Assembly: GCF_900009135.1 (NCBI RefSeq)
Contig: NZ_LT797701.1
Location: 828,630 to 892,629, forward strand
Direction: 5' to 3'
DNA from: Planktothrix sp. PCC 11201
Lineage (GTDB): Bacteria; Cyanobacteriota; Cyanobacteriia; Cyanobacteriales; Microcoleaceae
DNA length: 64,000 bases
The notes under the pieces are model-generated. The model saw only the letters and a program-made list of their open reading frames with translations. It was not told where the DNA came from and searched no databases. Both the position numbers and the translations under genes were made by a program. Shown one piece after another: positions 44,411-51,867 of the stretch (position 1 is its first letter; each line of letters begins with the position of its first letter).

Positions 44411-47400
44411 TTAGATCTGATGGAAATACTGTTCAATATAAACTTTTAGAGTTCCTAAATTGTGTTGAATTTTTGCCACCTGTTCTGAACAGAGTGTAAT
44501 ATTTTCCTGTTGTATGGCATTTTCGAGTTGTTCAGCCAATTGAGAAATAATCGTTGCCCCCACATTAGCACTAGAACCCTTGAAGCGATGGGCATATTGT
44601 TGTAGGATCGTGAAGTTTTTGGCTGTGAGCGCAGCTTGAATTTCAATAAAATCCTGTTCACTGCGTTCTATATAAACCTTTAATAGCTTTTGTTGAAACT
44701 CTTTTTTCCCTCCCGAAATTTTTTGTATTCGTTCTATATTTAAGGGAGAATTATTAGGGTTATCCCCTAATGTTTTTGGGGGGGCTAATTCGGAATCGAC
44801 TGAAAGGTTGGTATTCTGATTTTTTTGATCAATAATATAAGTCCATTTCATTAAAACGGCTTCTAATTCTTCCGCTTCGACGGGTTTACTCAGATAATCG
44901 TCCATGCCAACGGCGAGACATTTTTCTCGATCAGTCGTTAAGGCATGGGCCGTGAGAGCGATAATAATAATATGGTGATCGGTTTCTTTTTGTCTGATTT
45001 GTTGAGTTGTGGCATAGCCGTCTAATTGTGGCATCTGACAATCCATAAACACGATATCATATTTTTTTTGGTTCAAAAGTTCTAGGGCCTCCAGACCATT
45101 ATTCGCTAGATCGGCTTCATATCCTAAGAGGTTGAGTTGATTTAAAATCACCTCTTGATTAATCAGATGATCTTCTGCCAAAAGAATCCTTAATGGTGGA
45201 TGAGATGGGGTTAAAATATTTTGATCATTGGAGATTTTGACTGAAGATTGTTGTTGGATATTTGATGCGTTCTGGATGGTCATAGCTTTTAAGATCGCAT
45301 CAAATAAACGAGAAGCTCTTATGGGTTTAGTTAAATAACTATCTATTCCATGATCTAACATTTTTTCAATCAGATCTCGTTGATTTGTCCGGGTCATTAA
45401 GACTAACTTTGTTTGGGATAAATGGCGATCGGAGTTGATGATATCAGCTAGATTAGCTGAGTTAATAGTTAATAACGGTTGATCAAAAATTGCGATCGGG
45501 TAGGGTTCTCCTCGGGTTGCAGCTTGGCGCAATAAAGTTAAGGCCGATTCTCCATCTATGGCTTCATCTAACTGTATTCCCCAGGATTGAGTTAAATAAC
45601 GAATTGATTGGCGAATGGTAATATTGTTATCAGCTACTAATAGCTTTAAATTTCTTAAACTGGCAGGAGCTACTCGATTTTGTTTGGCTTCTCCCAGTAA
45701 AAATTGAGCCGTAAACCAAAATGTTGATCCTTTACCTACTGTACTTTCAACCCCAATATCACCGCTCATTAAATGAACTAATTGTTTGGAAATGACTAAC
45801 CCTAATCCCGTGCCGCCATATTGACGGGTTGTAGAAGCATCAAGTTGGGAAAAACACTGGAAAAGTTTATCCTTGTCTTCTGAAGAAATCCCAATCCCCG
45901 TATCGGAAATTTCAAATCGTAATCGGGTTGTATGGGAGGTACTAGATAGTTGATTCACCCGGACTACCACTTCTCCAGCAGAGGTAAATTTAATTCCATT
46001 TCCTAATAAGTTTAATAGAATTTGACGTAAACGACCCGGATCTCCGCGTAACTGACGGGGTACATTTGTATCAACAATAATAGCCAGTTCTAATCTTTTT
46101 TCTTCCGCCTGAGTTGCCACTAAATCGACAACGGTTTCTAAACAATGTTCTAAATCAAAATCCAAGGTTTCTAGTTTAACTTCTATGGCTTCTAATTTAG
46201 AGAAGTCGAGAATATCATTAATAATAGCTAATAAATGTTCGGCACTCACGCGAATCCCGCGCACAAAATCCTGTTGTTTAGGGGTTAGTTCGGTTTTTAA
46301 TAATAATCCTGCCATGCCCAAAATGCCATTCATCGGTGTGCGGATTTCATGACTCATATTTGCCAGAAATTGGGACTTAATTCGGGCATTTTCTAAAGCG
46401 GCTTCCCGAGCTTCTACTAATTCATCAATTCGATCCGCCGCAATCACCACACCCCCAATTTGTTGATTGGGTTCATACCAAGGATGAATCGCCCAGCGAA
46501 TAATACTTTTTTTGCCATTGATGTCATAAAACACATCTTCAGAATTAGAAATAATTTTCCCCTTTAATCCTTGTTTAAAGGCTTTTTTCCAACTATAGGG
46601 CATTTGAGGAAAAACTTTTCTATCAGATTGCTGAAGGGAAAGCAGTTGTTGTTTTAATCGGACTAAACCAAAATCGGAAAACCATTTATCACTATAGGCA
46701 ATATAACACATTTCTCGGTTAAACATTGCCATGGCAACGGGGGCATGGGTAATAATTTGTCTGAGTTGTTGACTTTCTCTTTCAATAGCATCTTCTACTT
46801 GTTTACGTTCCGTAATATTTCGACCCGTGCCATACATTAATCCAGTCTGGGCAATTCTCACGCAATTCCAAGCAATCCACTTATAGGAATTATCTTGACA
46901 ACGCAGTCGAGCTTCAAAGGAAAAAATGAGAGCTTCTTGGGTATTTTCTTCACTAATGGATTGTTCAACGGAACTTAAATTATCAGGATGAACCAGGGAG
47001 ATAAAGGAGGTTTTTTGCAGTTGTTCAGGAGTAAAGCCAAGAATTTTTTCTACGGAGGGACTCACCCGTTTAAATCGGAGATCTCGATCTACAATAATTA
47101 GTATATCAACGGATAATTCAAAAAAGCGATCGCGTTCTAATTCTAATTGTTTACGAGTAGTAATATCTTCAATCACAGCAATTCCATAGCGTTTTTCTTC
47201 CCTGGGACAATAGGGAAATTCATCTAACCATGATCCTAAAGAAAGCGTCAAGTTAATCCAAACAATTGCTCCATTTTTATGAATATAGCGTTTCTCAATA
47301 GAATAGCTAGGAATTTCTTGATTAATTAATTTTTGAAATAAAAATAAATCTTTATTTTTATCATCGGGGTGGGTAAAATCCGACAACTTATATCTTAATA

Positions 47401-48220
47401 GTTGTTCGCGGGAATAACCGACAATCTCACAAAATTTTTGATTCACTTTTAACCATTGTTTGGAGAGAGAAACATGACCAATTCCAACAGCAGCTTGTTC
47501 AAAGGTATCTCTGAATAGACGTTCTTGGGCATGGGTTTGGGCAATTTGTAAAGCCAACTTTTGGTCTAATTTTTTCATTAAATACAGGGCTAAAATCGAT
47601 CCTAAAATCCCCATCCCTGTCACCGCAAACATGGACAACCATGTCAGTTTAATTTGTTCATTTTGAATTTTTCGGCGTTGTTCGATAAGTTGTTCTTCTT
47701 CTTGAATAAATTGACTAATTTCTTGACGGTTTATCTGCATTTGTTTGCTATTTTGTAGCAGAACTTCGGATAAATTTGTAGAAGGTTTAGGGGATTGAAT
47801 TGTATTTAAGTAAGTTTTTAAAAGTTGGTCAGATTGATTTAGGGTGGTTTCGAGGGTTGTCAGTTTCTGAATCCGGTTAGGATGATTAATGGCTAAATGT
47901 TTAACTTGATTGAGGGAAATATATAAATTTTTAGTGGCTTTTTCGTAGGTATTTAAATGATTGGTTTGACGGGTTAACGCATAATCTTTCACCGCAATTT
48001 CTGCGGTCAAAATCTGTGTCATTAATTCCTGAGCCTGATTGCGAATCAGATAGCTATCGCGGGCTTGGTTTCTAGCTTCTTCGGCTTGGTATTGAAAAAT
48101 CGCTGCGATCGCCAGACCAATGATTAAACTAGATATGGGAATTCCAGTAATCAGACTGGCTCGATGACGTTGAATAAACCTTAGCCACTCTGGTAAGGAA
48201 TTTGTGAAATCCGTATTCAT
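44411..48220 (-). CDS. Large hybrid histidine kinase with PAS, two receivers and Hpt
   Basis: 1269 residues. Membrane helix (about 18-40), helical sensor region, second helix (about 195-215), three PAS domains (about 230-600), HisKA with phosphoacceptor in FLANMSHEIRTPMNGILG, HATPase (GTGLGLVISKQLV), a first receiver (acceptor aspartate in AIFDQPLL, sequence degenerate), a second receiver with VFMDCQMPQLDGYA, and a C-terminal Hpt with YAHRFKGSSANVG. It thus holds a complete phosphorelay. The ATG is preceded by a GGGGGAA ribosome-binding site that lies just outside the right-end hairpin of the IscB element, inserted only 23 bp upstream. Confidence 0.95.
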   Translation of the reverse strand: MNTDFTNSLPEWLRFIQRHRASLITGIPISSLIIGLAIAAIFQYQAEEARNQARDSYLIRNQAQELMTQILTAEIAVKDYALTRQTNHLNTYEKATKNLYISLNQVKHLAINHPNRIQKLTTLETTLNQSDQLLKTYLNTIQSPKPSTNLSEVLLQNSKQMQINRQEISQFIQEEEQLIEQRRKIQNEQIKLTWLSMFAVTGMGILGSILALYLMKKLDQKLALQIAQTHAQERLFRDTFEQAAVGIGHVSLSKQWLKVNQKFCEIVGYSREQLLRYKLSDFTHPDDKNKDLFLFQKLINQEIPSYSIEKRYIHKNGAIVWINLTLSLGSWLDEFPYCPREEKRYGIAVIEDITTRKQLELERDRFFELSVDILIIVDRDLRFKRVSPSVEKILGFTPEQLQKTSFISLVHPDNLSSVEQSISEENTQEALIFSFEARLRCQDNSYKWIAWNCVRIAQTGLMYGTGRNITERKQVEDAIERESQQLRQIITHAPVAMAMFNREMCYIAYSDKWFSDFGLVRLKQQLLSLQQSDRKVFPQMPYSWKKAFKQGLKGKIISNSEDVFYDINGKKSIIRWAIHPWYEPNQQIGGVVIAADRIDELVEAREAALENARIKSQFLANMSHEIRTPMNGILGMAGLLLKTELTPKQQDFVRGIRVSAEHLLAIINDILDFSKLEAIEVKLETLDFDLEHCLETVVDLVATQAEEKRLELAIIVDTNVPRQLRGDPGRLRQILLNLLGNGIKFTSAGEVVVRVNQLSSTSHTTRLRFEISDTGIGISSEDKDKLFQCFSQLDASTTRQYGGTGLGLVISKQLVHLMSGDIGVESTVGKGSTFWFTAQFLLGEAKQNRVAPASLRNLKLLVADNNITIRQSIRYLTQSWGIQLDEAIDGESALTLLRQAATRGEPYPIAIFDQPLLTINSANLADIINSDRHLSQTKLVLMTRTNQRDLIEKMLDHGIDSYLTKPIRASRLFDAILKAMTIQNASNIQQQSSVKISNDQNILTPSHPPLRILLAEDHLINQEVILNQLNLLGYEADLANNGLEALELLNQKKYDIVFMDCQMPQLDGYATTQQIRQKETDHHIIIIALTAHALTTDREKCLAVGMDDYLSKPVEAEELEAVLMKWTYIIDQKNQNTNLSVDSELAPPKTLGDNPNNSPLNIERIQKISGGKKEFQQKLLKVYIERSEQDFIEIQAALTAKNFTILQQYAHRFKGSSANVGATIISQLAEQLENAIQQENITLCSEQVAKIQHNLGTLKVYIEQYFHQI

Positions 48221-48242
48221 CTTTCTTCCCCCTTGGAGACTC

Positions 48243-49804
48243 CCACTGAACCTGTAATCAGGTCAGTGGTGAGAGGAAAAGGGGGTAGAGATTTATGTTG
48301 CATACAAATAACCATCTTTTCTGTGAATAAGTGAACAATATTTGTGACTAATACCTTGTACAAGTGTTTCCTTCAAGGAAATATTGAAACTCCCCGTTGT
48401 CCGAACAGCAACTCGCCCAATATAAGTTCCAATTTTCTTGCCCGAGGTAACAATTGCTCTAACAATATCGCCTGTTTGAAAACCTTTAACAAATTTCAGC
48501 CTGGGAACATATCGAGATGGAAACCCAAACTTGTCAGTCCGGCACATTTGACGAGTGCCATGTCCTGTTGCTTTAATTAACAAAGGTTTACGGGTTAGAA
48601 CTTCCAAAGATTCAACCTGCCCAACACAAGCCGCATCTAACCAGTGGGTTTTAGGAAGATTTAAGCGGGTTCGATTAAACTTAGTTAAACCACCACTGCC
48701 AGTGGAAACAGGTAAACCAGTTTCTTTGAGTCGATTAAACAATGTCCATCGCGTTGAATTAACTGCTGTAGCATCTTGGAGTGGACGTTTAGCTTGAGAA
48801 AGAATCCGCTTCAAAACATCAGGTTTTTTAGCTAGAAATTGCTCAATATTTTTAGTCCCTTTCTTGATATTACACTTTTCACAAGCTAAACATAAATTGC
48901 TGACTCGGTTGGAACCTCCTTTGGCTTTAGGATGAATATGTTCTACCTGAAGGCAAACATTTTCAATCCCACAATAAGCACATTTTCTCTCCCATTTATT
49001 CAGTAGATATTCCCGAACTTCATACCCAGCTAATTCCCCTTGTTGATATTCAACGCCTGAGATTTCAGGATTTTCAAGTTGTTGTAAGTCAAATCTTACT
49101 AACTCCTGATCAATACCTTTAATTGGTGCAAACTTCATCAGTTTCTTAACCCAAGTCCAGGTCGTTTCTACTCGATGTTGAAGACTAGGAGCTAACCATC
49201 CTTTATGTCGGGTGCGATTTAAAAACCTGGCCTGACGATAACGAGTATGACGATTCTTCCGAGAGCGACGTAGTGAGCGACGGGATTCCAAACTAGCTTT
49301 TATCCCTTGACCCCGATGGGTTAATTCCGCACCCCAGAGCAATTTATTACCTTGTACCAAGGCGATACCAGTAGTTTTAGAACCTGGATCTAATTTGATT
49401 TGAATAGGTTCAGGATTAGGATTTTCAACAGTTTTAGTAATAATAATTGTGAAAGGATACTTCCTGTAAACCAATGCTCTACCTTGATTTAAAAGTTTCC
49501 TGGCTACCGATGGGTGGCAAGGACTTAAAGGTTGTTTGCTGGCATCAATAGCTAGAACATAATTTGACATTTCTATCACTCCTATTGCTAGGGTAAAGTT
49601 AGCTTCGCCAAGGTTTTAAGAGCTTTTTAATCCAGTAACACTTCCTTAACCCGATAAAGATGTTTAATCACTAGAGACAGAGCCGGGGACTAGCTTCGCA
49701 TCCACAGGGTGTCATGACTCAAAAAACGTAGTCAGTTAAGACTTAGGCTGGTAAACTATCGACTTCTTTAAAAGCCTCCACTGTACTTGTACTCAAGTCA
49801 GTGG
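48243..49804 (-). mobile_element. IscB element bounded by twin 27-nt hairpins
   Basis: Two near-identical hairpins mark the ends. The right one (48243-48269) reads CCACTGACCTGATTACAGGT then TCAGTGG on the minus strand; the left one (49778-49804) reads CCACTGACTTGAGTACAAGT then ACAGTGG. They agree at 23 of 27 positions. Between them are only the omegaRNA leader and iscB. No tnpA is present, so mobility would need a transposase in trans. Exact tips are not defined. Confidence 0.8.
48293..49570 (-). CDS. iscB: IscB RNA-guided nuclease
   Basis: 425 residues from the ATG of MSNYVLAIDA, which has AGGAG 8 nt upstream; a GTG three codons earlier is the alternative. N-terminal PLMP-type segment (PLSPCHPSVARKLL, residues 14-27); RuvC-I IKLDPGSKTTGIAL (D61); arginine-rich bridge helix (about 92-120); RuvC-II GIDQELVRFDLQ (E156); HNH with C197, C200, E210-H211 and C230, C233; RuvC-III HWLDAACVG (H309, D312). 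All catalytic residues are present. IscB, the ancestor of Cas9, uses an omegaRNA encoded just upstream to cut DNA next to a target-adjacent motif. That RNA is at 49580-49825; a second copy lies at 50290. Confidence 0.96.
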   Translation of the reverse strand: MSNYVLAIDASKQPLSPCHPSVARKLLNQGRALVYRKYPFTIIITKTVENPNPEPIQIKLDPGSKTTGIALVQGNKLLWGAELTHRGQGIKASLESRRSLRRSRKNRHTRYRQARFLNRTRHKGWLAPSLQHRVETTWTWVKKLMKFAPIKGIDQELVRFDLQQLENPEISGVEYQQGELAGYEVREYLLNKWERKCAYCGIENVCLQVEHIHPKAKGGSNRVSNLCLACEKCNIKKGTKNIEQFLAKKPDVLKRILSQAKRPLQDATAVNSTRWTLFNRLKETGLPVSTGSGGLTKFNRTRLNLPKTHWLDAACVGQVESLEVLTRKPLLIKATGHGTRQMCRTDKFGFPSRYVPRLKFVKGFQTGDIVRAIVTSGKKIGTYIGRVAVRTTGSFNISLKETLVQGISHKYCSLIHRKDGYLYAT

Positions 49805-49825
49805 GGGTTGTTTACATCTCCACCT
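49580..49825 (-). ncRNA. IscB omegaRNA (cis copy)
   Basis: The leader of iscB. On the minus strand it runs from a candidate guide (ending near 49805) through the left-end hairpin (49778-49804), an AGTCTTAACTGACT stem region, a TGACT/AGTCA stem, a long variable hairpin, and a conserved 3' block (AAGCTCTTAAAACCTTGGCG onward) that ends at the iscB ribosome-binding site. Position and structure fit known omegaRNAs. The second copy at 50290 supports it: identical blocks and pair-preserving changes. The 5' end is not known exactly. Confidence 0.8.
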
Positions 49826-49828
49826 TAG

Positions 49829-50191
49829 AGCAACCCGTGAACCCAAAACACCGATATCTGAAGGTTTTAAGCCATCAATCCACCCCCAACAACCTCTACA
49901 AAAACACCGATCTGAAGCGAGATCGGTGCATTGGGGGTGTTATGGGTGTTATCTACCCCGCACCATAACAGATCGGGATTCCGCTTTGAGTGTACCCTTG
50001 TGCTAGTTCTCAAATTGTCACAAGAATCAAACTCTCTAACATTTTGATTAATCCGGTTAATATGCAATAAAAATTCTAACCAATAATTAAAAAATTTGCC
50101 GAATGTTGCCATAATAATAGATAAAATCGGCTCGGTATTGCCAGCATTTGATGAGAACATAAATTCATCTAGCGGTTAACTCCTGAATGGG
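49829..50191. other. Region between the two omegaRNA copies
   Basis: Apart from the terminator at 49900 no feature is certain. A minus-strand frame (49867-50160, 97 codons) runs through the terminator hairpin and has no recognisable motif, so it is not called. The segment ACACCGAT-TCTGAA occurs twice (about 49848 and 49904). This is probably host DNA flanking two insertions. Confidence 0.5.
49900..49928 (-). terminator. Rho-independent terminator, leftward
   Basis: CACCGATCT (49905-49913) and AGATCGGTG (49920-49928) pair perfectly around 6 nt; five T follow on the minus strand (49900-49904). It would stop any leftward transcript before the cis omegaRNA, so that RNA must start downstream of 49900 or read through. 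Confidence 0.65.
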
Positions 50192-50219
50192 TTGTCAAGC
50201 TGAATTAAAGTAGTATAAT
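50192..50219 (+). promoter_or_regulatory. Predicted sigma70 promoter for the orphan omegaRNA
   Basis: TTGTCA (50192-50197) and a perfect TATAAT (50214-50219) are spaced by 16 bp on the plus strand. Transcription would start near 50226 and run into the orphan omegaRNA about 80 nt later. Confidence 0.6.
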
Positions 50220-50289
50220 CATAGTATATTTTGAAAAAAATTGATCCGCAATAGTCCAAGTCCTGCTTTTCAGGTAATTGGGTTATCTA

Positions 50290-50546
50290 TTGTTTAATTC
50301 TGGTTTAACCCCGTCAGCACCCCGCACTGAAGTGACGGGGCTTCGTGCCTCTAACTTCAGTTAGTTGACCAGCCTAAGTCTTAACTGACTACGTTTTTTG
50401 AGTCAAGACACCCTGTTGGATGCGAAGCTAGTTCCTGGCTCTGTCGTTAGTAGTTAAACAGTTTTACGAGGGGTAAGACAGTGCTACTAGCCTAACAAGC
50501 TCTTAAAACCTTGGCGAAGCTAACTTTACCCTAGAAATAGGAGTTA
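50290..50546 (+). ncRNA. Orphan IscB omegaRNA (no adjacent iscB)
   Basis: A second copy of the iscB leader, on the opposite strand. Two blocks of 38 nt are identical to the cis copy: one starts ACCAGCCTAAGTCTTAACTG, the other AAGCTCTTAAAACCTTGGCG. The 5' hairpin (50309-50340, stem CCCCGTCA/TGACGGGG) replaces the CCACTG/CAGTGG stem of the cis copy, keeping pairing with a different sequence. The inner stem GTTAGTAGT/GCTACTAGC corresponds to TCTAGTGAT/GTTACTGGA there. The 5' flank, where the guide would be, is unrelated (ATTGTTTAATTCTGGTTTA). No iscB follows; the glycosyltransferase gene does. Confidence 0.8.
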
Positions 50547-50607
50547 GGAGGGCAACCATACCCTCCTCCCTGAAAGGGGAAATATAAAGCCGTCCTATCA
50601 AGGACGG
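50546..50607 (+). repeat. Hairpins at the end of the orphan omegaRNA element
   Basis: AGGAGGG (50546-50552) pairs with CCCTCCT (50561-50567), and CCGTCCT (50590-50596) with AGGACGG (50601-50607), 4-nt loop. They occupy the place where iscB would begin and may be the right end of a non-autonomous IscB-derived element. The start codon of the next gene lies 20 bp on. Confidence 0.65.
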
Positions 50608-50627
50608 GGTTTCTACCCATTTTTCTG

Positions 50628-51842
50628 ATGAATATTGTAATCATCTCCTCTACGTTTCCCTATCCACCCAGTCGAGGCGGAACGGAGATTAGAACCTTTA
50701 ACTTGCTCAAATATCTTCATTCTCGCCATCATGTTACTCTAATCACCCAAAGACATTCGGGGGTTAGTGATCAGGATGTAGAGGAATTGCGTCAGTGGGT
50801 GAGTCAACTGGTGGTTTTTCCCCTCCCTCCCGAACCTCCGACTGGGGCCGTTGCTAAGGTGGGTCGCTTTATTAATTCCCTCGTCCAAAGTACCCCTCCC
50901 AATGTCCTTTATCGATATTCCCAAGAAATGCAAACTTGGATCGATCAAGCCGTTGAACAGGGCAAAGTTGATGTAATTACTTGCGAACATAGTGTTAATG
51001 AAATTTATATTCGACCGTCCTATTTAAAGCAGGTTCATACCGTTGTTAATATTCATAGTTCTGTAGTAGGTTGGACTCGTAATCATTTAGAAATGGGGGC
51101 TTCTCCCCATCCCCAACGCGATCAGATTTATTTACAATTACTCTTAGAACGCTATGAAAAACGTTATGCGGCTAAATTTCATGATTTAGTCGTTACCACC
51201 GCAGATGATGAAAAACAATTCCGTCAATTTCAACCCCAGGGAGAAATTCATGTAGTTGCGAATGGGGTGGATTTAGAATTATTTCCCATGCGATCTTTTG
51301 ATCCGAATAATCATAACTTAGTATTTGTGGGGGCAATGGACGCCTCCCATAATATCGACGCCGCCCGATTTTTCACCCTAGAGGTCTTACCCATCCTGCA
51401 AAATTCCTATCCCGATACCACCTTTACCATCATCGGAGCGCGACCCGTACCGGAGGTTCTACAATTAGCGAACTATCCAGGTGTGATCGTCACCGGAGGA
51501 GTTCCCCAGGTCGTCGATTATTTACATCAGGGGACGGTCTGTGTCACCCCCCTGCGCAGTGGCTACGGAATCAAAAATAAAACCCTCGAAGCCATGGCCG
51601 CCGGGGTGCCGGTGGTGGCCAGCGATCGCGGTTTAGAAGGATTAGCCGTTGATGGGCCGAATGACCCCCATCGGGCTCTGCGGGCAAATACCGTGGCAGA
51701 ATATGTAGAAACCATTAGCCGACTGTTTGAACATCCCCATCTGAGGGAACAATTGTCGCAAAATGGGAGATTATTAATTGAAACTGAATATACTTGGGAA
51801 CGAGCCGGTGAGCTTTATGAACAAGTTTTGCTGCGTCGTTAG
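50628..51842 (+). CDS. GT4-family glycosyltransferase
   Basis: 404 residues. N-terminal GTB start MNIVIISSTFPYPPSRGGTE with the glycine-rich donor-side loop, the central VVANGVDLELFP motif, and the C-terminal donor region GIKNKTLEAMAAGVPVVAS with catalytic E and EGLAV. It probably adds a sugar to a polysaccharide, glycolipid or exported polymer; the acceptor is unknown. It begins 20 bp after the end of the orphan omegaRNA element, which may have brought or displaced its promoter. Followed 25 bp later by a membrane protein gene. Confidence 0.93.
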   Translation: MNIVIISSTFPYPPSRGGTEIRTFNLLKYLHSRHHVTLITQRHSGVSDQDVEELRQWVSQLVVFPLPPEPPTGAVAKVGRFINSLVQSTPPNVLYRYSQEMQTWIDQAVEQGKVDVITCEHSVNEIYIRPSYLKQVHTVVNIHSSVVGWTRNHLEMGASPHPQRDQIYLQLLLERYEKRYAAKFHDLVVTTADDEKQFRQFQPQGEIHVVANGVDLELFPMRSFDPNNHNLVFVGAMDASHNIDAARFFTLEVLPILQNSYPDTTFTIIGARPVPEVLQLANYPGVIVTGGVPQVVDYLHQGTVCVTPLRSGYGIKNKTLEAMAAGVPVVASDRGLEGLAVDGPNDPHRALRANTVAEYVETISRLFEHPHLREQLSQNGRLLIETEYTWERAGELYEQVLLRR

Positions 51843-51867
51843 CCTAATCCCATCCTAATCTGAATCC

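Noticed and set aside
49867-50160. 97-codon minus-strand frame between the omegaRNA copies
   Set aside because: It runs through a perfect terminator hairpin and has no recognisable family; more likely chance.
50309-50607. Orphan omegaRNA considered as leader of the glycosyltransferase gene (a riboswitch)
   Set aside because: Its identity with the iscB leader, including the end-hairpin structure, explains it better as IscB-derived.
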